A stretch of 64,000 nt of DNA from Limosilactobacillus reuteri. Lineage in GTDB: Bacteria; Bacillota; Bacilli; Lactobacillales; Lactobacillaceae. The position numbers and the translations under genes were made by a program. The notes below the pieces were generated by a model. It did not search any database. It was given only the letters and a program-made list of their open reading frames with translations, and had not been told where the DNA came from. The stretch spans positions 1,821,501-1,885,500 of the forward strand of contig NZ_CP027805.1 of the NCBI RefSeq assembly GCF_003072625.1, in the 5' to 3' direction. Shown here in pieces: positions 34,927 to 44,052 of this stretch (position 1 is the first letter of the stretch; the number at the start of each line of letters is the position of its first letter).

Positions 34927-36087
34927 TTATTTTCGATAAAAACGACGAAGAGCAAAAGATAAGCCGATCGCTAAAATACCATAAATAGCCCCTACATAAC
35001 CAAGCGTTGTTAAATTAGCAAAGTTAACAGTAGTCGAAGCCGTGAAAGATCCAAGTGAAATCCCGACATTAGCGAAAATCGAAATTAACGATGTTGCTAA
35101 AGCTAATGCTTGCGGATATTCTTTTTCTGCTACACTAATAAATACCAATTGGATAGTTGTCCCATATATAATTACAACGACGCAAAGGGCTGCTAGAACA
35201 AGCATTCCTGTAATCTTATTTCCTAATGCAATCCCAAGAACCAGACTTAAGATTGTCATGATAATAAAGACAAGCAGCAGTTTCTGAACCTCATTGTGGC
35301 TCGCAACTATCCCGGCAATTTCATTACCAATAATACTCATTACCCCTAAAAGAAGCAGCAGCCAATTTAAACTCGTTAAATTAAAGCCCATCACAGTAGT
35401 AATTAACGGCCGGACATAGGTGTAGAAAGTATACTGAAGACTTAAGACAGCTACTGTGATTCCAATTCCTAATAAAACACGGTGATCTTTTAATAATGCT
35501 AATTGTTCTAGAATACTCCCTTTAACTTGAGGGGTATCACGAGGAGTAAGCCAGGCTAACAATGCAAAGACAATTAATGTTAACCCCAAAATAATCCAAA
35601 AACTATCATGCCAAGAAAGTAATGTTGCGATGGTTGTACCAAGAGGAATCCCAATGACCGACGCAATACTAAAACCTGCGCCGACCCATGCTAGAACCAT
35701 TGGCCGCTTATCCATTGGCGTAATTATACTAACTAACAAGTTAATTAGTGAAATAATGGTTCCAGCGACGGCAGCAGTAATAATTCGTGCAAACAGGAGC
35801 CAGCCAATTGTTGGTGCCATTGCCGTTAGAGTATTACCAATAAAAAAGATAGTCATTAATAGCATAAGAAGCTTGTATCGATTCCAATTGCTAGTTAAGG
35901 TAGTAATAATTGGCGTACTAATCGCATAGACTCCTGCAAAGGCTGTCACCAAAAAACCAACTGTTGAAAGGGGGACATGGTAACTCCGAGCAATATCTGA
36001 TAAGACACCCACAACCATAAATTCATTACATCCCAGCATAAATGCAACAAGAATAAAAGTAAACGATCGTAATTTAGCGTGCTTCAC
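34927..36087 (-). CDS. MFS transporter, AraJ/DHA1-like
   Basis: The 386-residue protein has twelve predicted membrane segments and the DHA1/AraJ pattern: LGCNEFMVVGVLSDIARSYHV at helix 1 and GTIISLINLLVSIITPMDKRP after helix 4. Relatives export sugars, arabinose or drugs; the substrate cannot be predicted. The start region has AAAGGAGG just upstream. It is monocistronic and intact. Confidence 0.85.
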   Translation of the reverse strand: MKHAKLRSFTFILVAFMLGCNEFMVVGVLSDIARSYHVPLSTVGFLVTAFAGVYAISTPIITTLTSNWNRYKLLMLLMTIFFIGNTLTAMAPTIGWLLFARIITAAVAGTIISLINLLVSIITPMDKRPMVLAWVGAGFSIASVIGIPLGTTIATLLSWHDSFWIILGLTLIVFALLAWLTPRDTPQVKGSILEQLALLKDHRVLLGIGITVAVLSLQYTFYTYVRPLITTVMGFNLTSLNWLLLLLGVMSIIGNEIAGIVASHNEVQKLLLVFIIMTILSLVLGIALGNKITGMLVLAALCVVVIIYGTTIQLVFISVAEKEYPQALALATSLISIFANVGISLGSFTASTTVNFANLTTLGYVGAIYGILAIGLSFALRRFYRK

Positions 36088-36189
36088 AATAAACCTCCTT
36101 TCTAAAACAAAAAAATTTTCCGGAAAAAGTCAATCCAGAAAATTATAAACGTTTAACAATTGATTTCCAATAGTTTTGAACTATTTAGC

Positions 36190-36693
36190 TTAATAAAGTT
36201 GTGATTGATAAGCAGCAAAGGTTTTATCATCAAAGCAAACCATCGTTACTTGATCAACATAATTGGCAGTCGGGAGAAAATCTTTAATCGTCTTAATCGC
36301 AATTTTCGCTGCCCTTTCAAGTGTGAAAGCATATACCCCGGTACTGATAGAAGGAAATGCAACCGTCCGACATAAATGTTTATCTGCCAACAGTAAGCTA
36401 TTGTGATAAGAATTGGCTAACAATTGATCTTCCCTATTATCACCACCATGCCAAATTGGTCCGGGCGTGTGAATAATGAATTTGGCTGGTAAGTTAAAGC
36501 CGCCAGTTATCCGTGCTTCTCCCGTTGGACATCCATAAAATTTTTCACAGGCACCATATAACGCTGGGCCAGCTGCTCGATGAATCGCACCATCGACACC
36601 ACCACCACCCATTAAAGTTGTATTAGCGGCATTAACAATTGCGTCAACTTTTATTTTGGTAATATCTCCCTTGATTACGTTAACCTGTGGCAT
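36190..36693 (-). CDS. Macro-domain protein, O-acetyl-ADP-ribose deacetylase type
   Basis: The 167-residue protein is a single macro domain like E. coli YmdB. DAIVNAANTTLMGGGGVDGAI contains the catalytic-region Asn and the glycine loop, and AFPSISTGVYAF is the second ADP-ribose loop. It hydrolyses O-acetyl-ADP-ribose or ADP-ribosyl groups. Its ATG overlaps the TAA of the upstream membrane-protein fragment (TAATG on the coding strand), so it was translationally coupled to an XRE-membrane gene that is now split by IS3 copy 2. Expression may therefore be changed. Confidence 0.92.
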   Translation of the reverse strand: MPQVNVIKGDITKIKVDAIVNAANTTLMGGGGVDGAIHRAAGPALYGACEKFYGCPTGEARITGGFNLPAKFIIHTPGPIWHGGDNREDQLLANSYHNSLLLADKHLCRTVAFPSISTGVYAFTLERAAKIAIKTIKDFLPTANYVDQVTMVCFDDKTFAAYQSQLY

Positions 36694-37071
36694 TATTTAG
36701 CCCTTCTTTCTTTAAATTGCGGAAATAGCCAGACAGTACAAGTTAAACATAACGCTACCGATACATTTCCTGTTAATGCACCACAGATATATCCAATTCC
36801 ATTATCATTTATCGGGACATTGACTGGAAATGTTAATCTTACTTCTAATAACGTTATAATCAGCCACGTTATCCAAAATCCAGGCTTGTTTTTTATTTTA
36901 GACCAGTCAGCATAACTAACTAATATAATAAAACTGGAAACAATAATAAAAGAAATAATCGTAAATACCGGTTTTGGTAAGTAACTACTTAAAAAAGGTA
37001 AAATTGGCTTTAGTACTATAACTACAGCGCCAATAATATTCAAAAAATAACAAAGAACAAAAATTTTATCT
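36693..37071 (-). pseudogene. C-terminal membrane part of an XRE-membrane gene split by IS3
   Basis: About 125 codons with three to four hydrophobic segments (IFVLCYFLNIIGAVVIVL at the start) read directly into IS3 copy 2. Removing the IS and one copy of the TCT target duplication joins this frame to the XRE fragment at 38594-38841 (…NKRV-DKIFVL). The original protein was a helix-turn-helix domain with a C-terminal membrane domain, upstream of and overlapping the macro-domain gene. Confidence 0.8.
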
Positions 37072-37127
37072 TGAAGTGCCCTACAATTGTTAGACAAGAA
37101 ATCTAATGATTGTGGGGCACTTTTCAT

Positions 37128-37661
37128 ATGGTCAAATATAAATCAGAATTGAAGGCACAGATTGTCCATGAATACCTGTCAACTTCACAAAGTGCTTATG
37201 ATTTAAGCAAAAAGTATCAGATTAATAGACGAGAAATAGCTAAGTGGGTTCAGCGATACCGTTTGAATGGGATTAATGGCCTTAAACGTCGTCGTCAGAA
37301 GCGAACCTTTACCACCGACTTCAAGTTAAATGTGATAGACTACTATCAAACTCATGAGGATTCAATGGCCGAAGTAGCGGCTCGTTTTGATATCTTAGCG
37401 GCACAGGTCTCTGCTTGGCGCACACAATTTAAACGAGACGGGATTACAGCTTTGAAGCCTCACCCGAAAGGTAGGCCGTCAAAAGTGAAACGTACTAAAA
37501 AACAAATCCGCCAGCTCGCCAATAAGAGTGAAGTGGAACAATTAAAGGAAGAATTAGCGAAGAAGAACCAAGAACTCTATAACACCAAGTTGGAGCGTGA
37601 TCTCTTAAAAAAATCGCTGTCCCTGTTCGGACCCTCAAAGCCCGGAAGAAAACCCAAATAG
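37128..37661 (+). CDS. IS3-family transposase OrfA, copy 2
   Basis: A 177-residue helix-turn-helix protein (MVKYKSELKAQIVHEY opening), nearly identical to copy 1 but with an extra Arg in GLKRRRQKR. Slippery sequence A-AAA-AAA at 37607-37613 lies in the correct phase for a -1 shift into the orfB frame. Its TAG overlaps the orfB GTG. Confidence 0.88.
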   Translation: MVKYKSELKAQIVHEYLSTSQSAYDLSKKYQINRREIAKWVQRYRLNGINGLKRRRQKRTFTTDFKLNVIDYYQTHEDSMAEVAARFDILAAQVSAWRTQFKRDGITALKPHPKGRPSKVKRTKKQIRQLANKSEVEQLKEELAKKNQELYNTKLERDLLKKSLSLFGPSKPGRKPK

Positions 37662-38557
37662 TGGATCAGATCAGGGACGATCAATCATCACTACCCAAGA
37701 AGCAGCGTTATAAGATTGGTGACCTTCTTAAAGCCATTGAACTTCCCAAGGCTACTTATCACGATGAGCGGAAACGAATAGCTAACCACCATGATAAATA
37801 TACTGAAGTTAAGCAAGTGATTCTTCAAATTGCTCAACAGTTTCAGATTCGTGGGCGTTGGACTGCGGGCTATCGCCGCATTCAAGCCGCTTTAGATAAA
37901 CTTAACTTACACTTGTCGGGTGACACGATTCGGAAGTTAATGCGTGAATTGGACGTCCAGGTAGGCCTATATAACTGCCATCGGAATGGTAAATATTCAT
38001 CTTATCATGGCACCGTTGGTAAGGTTTCAGATAATAAATTAAAGCAAGAATTCAATGAAAAACAACCTTATCGGGTTATTCATACTGACGTAACGCAGGT
38101 TCGCTTAGCTAACCATCAATGGGCTTACATCTCAGTGATGATTGACGAAGCGAGTCAAGAGATCCTGGCTTTCCAGATTAGTACTAGTCCCAATAAAGAC
38201 TTAATTATGCGAACTATAAAAGAATTAGTTAACAATTTACCTGATGATGCGCAACCAATTATCCATTCAGATCAAGGTTGGCATTACCAGTTAGCTTACT
38301 ATACCCAAAAACTAGCGGATCTTCAGTTTATTCAAAGCATGTCCCGCAAAGGGAATTGCTTAGATAACGCTCCCGTAGAAAGTTTCTTTCACTTATTTAA
38401 GACTGAATTACTAGCTGGCTTTCCACCATGCAAGGACATTATTGAGTTAACTAAACTTTCATACGATTATGTTCAATACTTTAATCATGTTAGGACAACC
38501 TTAAAAACGAAAGGCATGACCCCAATTGAATACCGAAATCATGCCTTAGCAGCTTAA
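37661..38557 (+). CDS. IS3-family transposase OrfB, copy 2
   Basis: A 298-residue DDE transposase with the same catalytic residues as copy 1 (VIHTDVTQV, IHSDQGW, NAPVESFF) and only a few amino-acid differences. Intact, so copy 2 is probably the active or most recent copy. Confidence 0.92.
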   Translation: MDQIRDDQSSLPKKQRYKIGDLLKAIELPKATYHDERKRIANHHDKYTEVKQVILQIAQQFQIRGRWTAGYRRIQAALDKLNLHLSGDTIRKLMRELDVQVGLYNCHRNGKYSSYHGTVGKVSDNKLKQEFNEKQPYRVIHTDVTQVRLANHQWAYISVMIDEASQEILAFQISTSPNKDLIMRTIKELVNNLPDDAQPIIHSDQGWHYQLAYYTQKLADLQFIQSMSRKGNCLDNAPVESFFHLFKTELLAGFPPCKDIIELTKLSYDYVQYFNHVRTTLKTKGMTPIEYRNHALAA

Positions 38558-38593
38558 TAATTTAATTTTGTCTAACTTTTGTGTTGCACTTTA

Positions 38594-38841
38594 TCTACTC
38601 GTTTATTCATAGTATGCTCTTCTTTATAGTTATTTATCATCTCATGATCCTCCCGTAATAAATCATCCAAACTAACATGGTAGAGATCACTTATTTGAAC
38701 CAACATAAAAATATCAGGATAGCTTCGACCATTTCCCCAACTAGAAATTGTTTTACGTGAGATCGACAATCGTTCTGCTACGTCCTGCTGAGTCCATCCT
38801 TTTTGACGACGATATAATTTCATTTTATCGGCAAATTTCAA
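38594..38841 (-). pseudogene. N-terminal XRE helix-turn-helix part of the split XRE-membrane gene
   Basis: From TTG 38841, which follows AGGAG, the frame gives an XRE DNA-binding domain (WTQQDVAERLSISRKTISSWGNGRSYPD) and a short linker ending NKRVDK at the IS3 junction. With the fragment at 36693-37071 it formed one gene. The frame now runs on into the IS and stops at 38572. XRE domains tethered to a membrane domain usually act as sensors or regulators. Confidence 0.82.
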
Positions 38842-38963
38842 TAAGTTCTCCTACCTTCAATTAAATTTATTTCCCGGGAAATTAACTATGCTTAAACTTT
38901 ACCGAAGAAGGCGAAGTTTGTCACGCTAAGAATCATAGTAAACAAAAAGGCTGGAGAAATTTC

Positions 38964-40455
38964 GGCTCTTCGTCAAGAAGTACTGATGAGAAAATAAAAT
39001 AATTTTACTAAGCAGCTTGTGCTTGGGCTTTGGCATGAGCTGTTTGTTTATTTCGCCAAGTTATTGCGATATAGGTATTTGGTAATGCAAGAAGAATTCT
39101 AATCCGGAAATTAAAGAAATTACGAAAGCCATAAGCAGTTCGTTTAATAACTTTAATTTTATTATTAGTTCCTTCAACAGGACCGTTTGTATAGGTGTCA
39201 TATTTGAAACTATTATAGATTTCTTGTTTATGACTACGAAGGGTACGCTGAACTTTCTGTAGTGCTTGTGGAAGCTGTGTCCATTTAATTACGAGTAAGT
39301 TTTTTAATTCTTTCTTACTACGATGAGCAATCGCCATAATTAAGTCTTGATAGTATTCATAAGCTTTTTTAATTCATTATCAAAACTTAGGAGACGCTGA
39401 ATAACTTCAACATCGGTTAATTGAGCGTAACTAAAGTTACGTCTTGGCCAATAATTATTATATTTAAGCTCATTAGCAGGTGTTAAGAGTAATTTCCAAA
39501 AATGCTTAAGTGCACACCACTCATGAGTGGCAGCACCAGCGCGATTCATTACTTGAATCCTGATTTTATTTAATGCACGATACGCTTGAGCAACGATGTG
39601 AAAATGATCAGCGATAATTATAGCGTGAGGGAAGAGTTCATGAATTAAGTGACGATATGGAGTGTATAAGTCAACTGTTACTGTTTGAACTGCTAGGCGT
39701 GCTGAACGGTCATATCGAAGAAAGTAGTTCCGCAAATAACTATTTTTTCGTGACAGGATAATGTCAAGTGTCCGTTTATTTTCAATGTTCATTAGAATCA
39801 TACTCATTCCACTGGGCGCAAAGCGACCAGATTTAAAATCATCAAAAGCAATATGGCGAGGCAACCAATGATAGTTAGGCTTGAAAAATTGATCAAGGTT
39901 TGTAATGACTCGTCTAATTGTCCTGTCAGAGACATTTAGTTCTTTGGCTAAATCACTTTGTGATTCATTTTTCGTCAGAAGCATCATGGCTCGTTGTTTT
40001 ATCGCTAAAGAAATATGATCATGATAATTAATATCTCTAACAGCCGCTAATTTAGTAATTACTTCAGGACAAGAAGAGGAAGCTTTACAGATATATTTTT
40101 GCTTTTTAATCGACCAGATTGTTGGTTTAAAGTGAAGCTCTGGTCCCAAGCAATTAACTGTTTTATAGCCATTCTTACACATTAGCTGTCCACATCGTGG
40201 GCAATGCATAGGATAAGTTTGGATGAGATGGACAATGATTTGATTAGGTTGATCTTCAATTGGATTATCAAAGTTCTTTTCATCTAGTTTGAGATAGGGA
40301 TCTTTAACTCCTAAGATAGTTCTGATAGAATTGTTCATGAAAGATGGTCCTTTCTTAACGAAGACGGGGTCCAACCATCTTTCGCTTTTTTATTTTAAAT
40401 TTTAAACAAATAAAGCACTGATGTTAAATCCATCAGTACTTAAAATTGTAGAGCC
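38964..40455 (-). mobile_element. ISL3-family element inserted in the pepO terminator
   Basis: A 1,492-bp element with terminal repeats starting GGCTCT and sharing AAGTACTGATG, flanked by the eight-base duplication GAAATTTC (38956-38963 and 40456-40463), the length typical of ISL3. The target is the loop region of the intrinsic terminator of pepO. Confidence 0.92.
39008..40338 (-). pseudogene. ISL3-family transposase, frameshifted
   Basis: ATG 40338 follows AAAGGA and opens MNNSIRTILGVKDPYLKL. A zinc-finger region (CPRCGQLMCKNGYK), helix-turn-helix (ESQSDLAKELNVSDRTIRR) and catalytic residues (HIAFDDFKSG, IIADHFHIV) follow, with the C-terminal part (YTNGPVEGTNNKIK) in the second frame. At about 39370 an A-run has six A where seven keep the frame: ELKKAYEYYQDLIMAIAHRS is recovered when one A is added. 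One-base loss splits the gene after about 333 codons, so this copy is probably inactive unless polymerase slips there. Confidence 0.85.
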
Positions 40456-40484
40456 GAAATTTCCAACCTTCTGCGAATATTAAT

Positions 40485-42389
40485 TTACCAAATATGAACC
40501 CGATCTTCTGGCGCCTGGTACATTTCATCCCCAGGCTTAATATCAAATGCCGTATAGAAATCATCGAGATTTTCTGCTTGAATATTAGCACGCAGTTTTT
40601 GCGGTGCATGAACATCAATTGAAAGCAATAATTGCATGTACTGTTCCGTTGCCTTCATTCGCCAAATAGTTGCCCAGTTAATAAAGAATTCTTGGGCATT
40701 GAAGTCAGCTTCAGTTTTTGCTGCTTCAAGTGCGCAACTGAGGCCTCCTGCATCGGCAATATTTTCAGAAACCGTGAGCTTTCCATTTACCTTTTGACCA
40801 GCAAATGGAATCCCATCAAATTCATCAATCATCTTTTGGGCCAGTTGTTTAAAGTGGGCAGAATCTTCATCTGTCCACCAATTATTAAGATTTCCAAACT
40901 CATCAAATAATGACCCGTTGTTGTCAAAGGCATGGGAAATTTCATGGGCAATTACTGCACCAATTCCACCATAATTTTGACTGCTGCTTTGCTTCAACGA
41001 GTAGAAAGGTGCTTGTAGGATGGCAGCTGGAAATACAATAATATTCTTAAATGGATGGTAATAAGCATTAACTGTAGCCGCACTCATTTCCCACCGCATC
41101 CGATCAACAGGTTTATTCCAACGACTGAATAATTCTTTATTAGCTGTCACGGTTAATTGATTCAAGTTTGCAATCAATGATTCTTCTTCATCAACCTTAA
41201 ATTGATCATAGAGAGCAGGGATCTTGTCCGGGTACCCGACTTGGATACCAAGTTTATCAAGCTTGAGAATAGCCTTATCACGGGTATCCTTACTAAGCCA
41301 TTGATTATTGGTCAAGCGTCCCTTATAGACTTTAATCATTTGCTCAACCATATGGTGAACGTCTGCCTTAGCTTGCGGGCCAAAATACTTCTTTCCATAA
41401 TAACCCCCAGCTACTTGGCTAAACATGTCACGTGCAAGATAGAACGCAAATTTACGTTGGCTAACTGGTTTCTTGCTTCCAGAAAGTGCTCGACCATAAC
41501 GTCCATTGATTTCACGCATTTCATCATCAAGGTAACTAGCATTTTCGCGAATAACACGAATTAATGTCCAGTTTTTAAAGAGCTCAAAGTTATCTTGTAA
41601 GATCTTGTTCAAGGCCTTAAAGTAGTCCGGTTCTGTCACAATTACTTTTGCCGGTTCTTCCCCAACTAACTGCTTAATTATTGCTGCAATATCAAGTTGG
41701 TCAGTTGCACTAGCTAGTTCGGCAACCGTTTGTGGATTATACATCTTACTGTAATCAGCTGCTTCTTCAGCACTCTTTACATTTGGCGCAAGAAGGGCAT
41801 CGAATTTGATTGCATCATCAATAATCTTTTTTGCTTCTTCTTTGCTATAACCCAACTTATCCATCAAGGCTTTAACCATTGAAGACCATAGTTGGAGTAA
41901 TTGATCGTGCTGTGCCTTCTTTTCAGCTTCATAGTAGCTCTTATCAGGCAAAATAAGGGATGGAGATGAGGCAAATAAGGCATAAACAGTTGCATTCTTC
42001 ATGTCAGCATCAATATCAAAATTAATCGGTGAAGGCATTCCCGCTAAAATCCAGTTCTTCCACTGAGATTGGTAATCTTCATACGAATTAAGATTCTCCA
42101 CACTTGCCAACATTCGTTTAAGCGGTTGTGGGCCAACTTTCTTACGCCAATCAAACTTTTCAGCAAGGCGATATAGCTTAATCATTTCGTTAAAACGCGA
42201 ATCACCAGACTTTTCCTTGCCCGCTGCATAGGCATCAAAATCATCCATCAGTTGCTTATCAATCTCATCAACGAGGTCATTGAAGCCCCCGGTAGCTGGT
42301 TTATCATCAGGAATCTTCGCCGTCTTTAGCCATTCCCCGTTTACTGCTTCGTATAAGTCGTCTTTAATTAGTTCGTTATTCACTGCCAT
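40485..42389 (-). CDS. pepO: M13-family metallopeptidase, endopeptidase O
   Basis: The 634-residue enzyme is a neprilysin-type zinc endopeptidase with HEISHAFD (HExxH) near residue 485, the third zinc ligand Glu in ENIADAGG near residue 540, and NAYYHPFKN for substrate binding. It has no signal peptide, so like other lactic acid bacterial PepO it is cytoplasmic and trims oligopeptides. It ends with the family tail (VHIW). ATG 42389 follows AAGGAGG. Its terminator has been split by the ISL3 element, which may change downstream read-through but not the protein. Confidence 0.95.
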   Translation of the reverse strand: MAVNNELIKDDLYEAVNGEWLKTAKIPDDKPATGGFNDLVDEIDKQLMDDFDAYAAGKEKSGDSRFNEMIKLYRLAEKFDWRKKVGPQPLKRMLASVENLNSYEDYQSQWKNWILAGMPSPINFDIDADMKNATVYALFASSPSLILPDKSYYEAEKKAQHDQLLQLWSSMVKALMDKLGYSKEEAKKIIDDAIKFDALLAPNVKSAEEAADYSKMYNPQTVAELASATDQLDIAAIIKQLVGEEPAKVIVTEPDYFKALNKILQDNFELFKNWTLIRVIRENASYLDDEMREINGRYGRALSGSKKPVSQRKFAFYLARDMFSQVAGGYYGKKYFGPQAKADVHHMVEQMIKVYKGRLTNNQWLSKDTRDKAILKLDKLGIQVGYPDKIPALYDQFKVDEEESLIANLNQLTVTANKELFSRWNKPVDRMRWEMSAATVNAYYHPFKNIIVFPAAILQAPFYSLKQSSSQNYGGIGAVIAHEISHAFDNNGSLFDEFGNLNNWWTDEDSAHFKQLAQKMIDEFDGIPFAGQKVNGKLTVSENIADAGGLSCALEAAKTEADFNAQEFFINWATIWRMKATEQYMQLLLSIDVHAPQKLRANIQAENLDDFYTAFDIKPGDEMYQAPEDRVHIW

Positions 42390-42462
42390 GTGCAGGACCT
42401 CCTTAAAAGGTTACATTACTTACTATTATACTATGCTTACTAGAAGTTCATGTAAATTTGCT

Positions 42463-42756
42463 TCAATCTAAAAAAGGACTTAATAAAGTTTTCCGTGCAC
42501 TTTCTGAAAACCATGAGTCATGTTGCATCAGTAATTGATTTACTTCCTGGTAACTGCTTAAGTCAACCTTGCCCTTAATCAATCCAGCAATTTGGAGCTG
42601 CCGAGCAAATTGAACATCTGCGGACTGGAGAACATTTCGAAAGATCGGCTGTTCATCTGGATCCCACCGTTTATTAAGAAGACCAATTGCTCGCTCATAT
42701 TCTTTGCTATGGGTAAGTACCTTTTGCATGGCCTGTGGATTTAAAATTGTCGTCAT
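42463..42756 (-). CDS. Hypothetical 97-residue protein of the MoxR/vWA operon
   Basis: A small helical protein from ATG 42756, eight bases after AGGGG. It begins within a few bases of the vWA gene stop, so it is translated with that operon. Sequence marks are HSKEYERAIGLLNKRWDPDE and SWFSESARKTLLSPF. I do not recognise a family. It is probably an accessory factor of the AAA/vWA pair. pepO follows after a 73-bp gap and may be in the same transcript. Confidence 0.7.
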   Translation of the reverse strand: MTTILNPQAMQKVLTHSKEYERAIGLLNKRWDPDEQPIFRNVLQSADVQFARQLQIAGLIKGKVDLSSYQEVNQLLMQHDSWFSESARKTLLSPFLD

Positions 42757-42759
42757 CAA

Positions 42760-44052
42760 TTATCCCCTCATTTCTAATACTCTTCCCGGTGGCTCTTTTA
42801 CTGATAATTGATTAGCCTTTGTCATCATTAGCCAATAAACATTTTGATAATGATAATTATTGATTCGTTCCTCACCCCACCCATCAGTAATAATGATAAT
42901 CATGCGATTTCGTTTAGTTAGGTGGTGCAGATGGAGATAGTCAAAAACACATTGAAAACTTGTACCCCCGCCACCAGTTCGGCTAAAATCAAGTTTTTTA
43001 CCATCATGGAGTTTTTGTTTGGCAGTCACCCGGGCATCAAACGAGTAAACGTTAGCTGTCAGTTTCGTTTTCTTAAGCATCTTTTCAAGCGTTGTTAGTG
43101 TTTGAACGATTTCTTGATCGGTGACTGATCCGGAATTATCAACAAAAATGTCAACAGCCGGATCCAATCTCGTAACTTTGCCAGGCAAATCCATTCGCAA
43201 TGGTTGCCGGCGATTAAAGCGAGCATGCGAATTAACTTGTCCTCGTGCAATCAACCCAAACTGATGCCTAAGAGCCTGCCGCCAATCAACTATTTTGGTT
43301 TGGTGAGCTTTTTGTAACTGTGCTTTTACATTTCCTGGTAATAAACCGCGATCTCGTTGCGGGGTTTGCTTCCAGGAACGATTCAAAATCTGCTTAATAT
43401 TCGCTAAGCGCACGACCTGATTGCTGACCTGTTGACTTGTCTTAGGTTCCTGCCAGCCGTTATGAGTATCGGCTGTTTTTACCTCATCTGCCGTTGCATT
43501 TTCCTTTTGTTTGCTGCCATTCAATTTAAGGCCTGGCTGATGTAGTTTTTCTTGTTGTTCAGCAGGTAGATGTTCTAATATGTTGAGATAATCCTGCGAA
43601 TCTAATTTTGGCATTAGCTTTTGACGAAGAACTTTTTCCAATTGGCTAAGGGTTACTGTTCCCTGGGGTGGCTCAGTTAAATACTGGTTTACCGCTACAT
43701 CGGTTGCAATCTGGACTAAATCTTGATGAGGATAAGAAGCATAACGTAATGGATGCATCCAGATAAGATGAAGGGCTTCATGTTCTAATAAGCTTTGAAG
43801 TTCATCATTACGAACGTGCGCCAACTTTTCCGGATTAATAACCAGTACAAGGCGATTGTCTTCCCACCTCAATCCCATCATCGCGGGTAACTGTAAATCA
43901 TTCTCTCGTGGAAGTTGTAATAACACTTCTCCGAAAAGGCGCTGTTTTTGAAGAATGCTAATAATTGCCTTCCTAATCTGTTGTGCGGACGTTACATGAT
44001 TATCGCTTCCGTCATTTTGATGTAACCGTGCCAGGAAGTCACCTAAACTCAT
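42760..44052 (-). CDS. vWA protein with putative metallopeptidase-like domain (DUF2201)
   Basis: The 430-residue protein has an N-terminal metallopeptidase-like domain with HEALHLIWMHPLRYA (HExxH) near residue 95 and TDVAVNQYL after it, a charged linker, and a C-terminal vWA-like domain with the metal-binding DIFVDNSGSVTD and a TGGGGTSF loop. This is the DUF2201/VWA-like family, usually encoded beside a MoxR ATPase. Its ATG overlaps the ATPase stop by four bases (ATGA), so the two are translationally coupled. Substrate unknown; whether HExxH is catalytic is unproved. Confidence 0.85.
   Translation of the reverse strand: MSLGDFLARLHQNDGSDNHVTSAQQIRKAIISILQKQRLFGEVLLQLPRENDLQLPAMMGLRWEDNRLVLVINPEKLAHVRNDELQSLLEHEALHLIWMHPLRYASYPHQDLVQIATDVAVNQYLTEPPQGTVTLSQLEKVLRQKLMPKLDSQDYLNILEHLPAEQQEKLHQPGLKLNGSKQKENATADEVKTADTHNGWQEPKTSQQVSNQVVRLANIKQILNRSWKQTPQRDRGLLPGNVKAQLQKAHQTKIVDWRQALRHQFGLIARGQVNSHARFNRRQPLRMDLPGKVTRLDPAVDIFVDNSGSVTDQEIVQTLTTLEKMLKKTKLTANVYSFDARVTAKQKLHDGKKLDFSRTGGGGTSFQCVFDYLHLHHLTKRNRMIIIITDGWGEERINNYHYQNVYWLMMTKANQLSVKEPPGRVLEMRG

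Larger units (their letters stand above)
37072..38593 (+). mobile_element. IS3-family (IS150-type) element, copy 2
   Basis: A 1,522-bp element with ends TGAAGTGCCC and GCACTTTA, flanked by TCT on both sides (37069-37071 and 38594-38596), the three-base duplication expected for this family. It is inserted in an XRE-membrane gene, inverted relative to copy 1. Its first 50 bases form a hairpin of about 20 pairs ending just before orfA. Confidence 0.9.

Noticed and set aside
36190-36693. Macro-domain gene as a DarG-like antitoxin of a toxin-antitoxin pair
   Set aside because: No DarT-like ADP-ribosyltransferase is adjacent; the neighbour is an XRE-membrane gene and the domain matches stand-alone deacetylases.
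27416-38593. IS3 copies as ends of a composite transposon
   Set aside because: The two copies are inverted and enclose mixed, damaged genes; copy 1 lacks a target duplication, so there is no evidence that the block moved as a unit.
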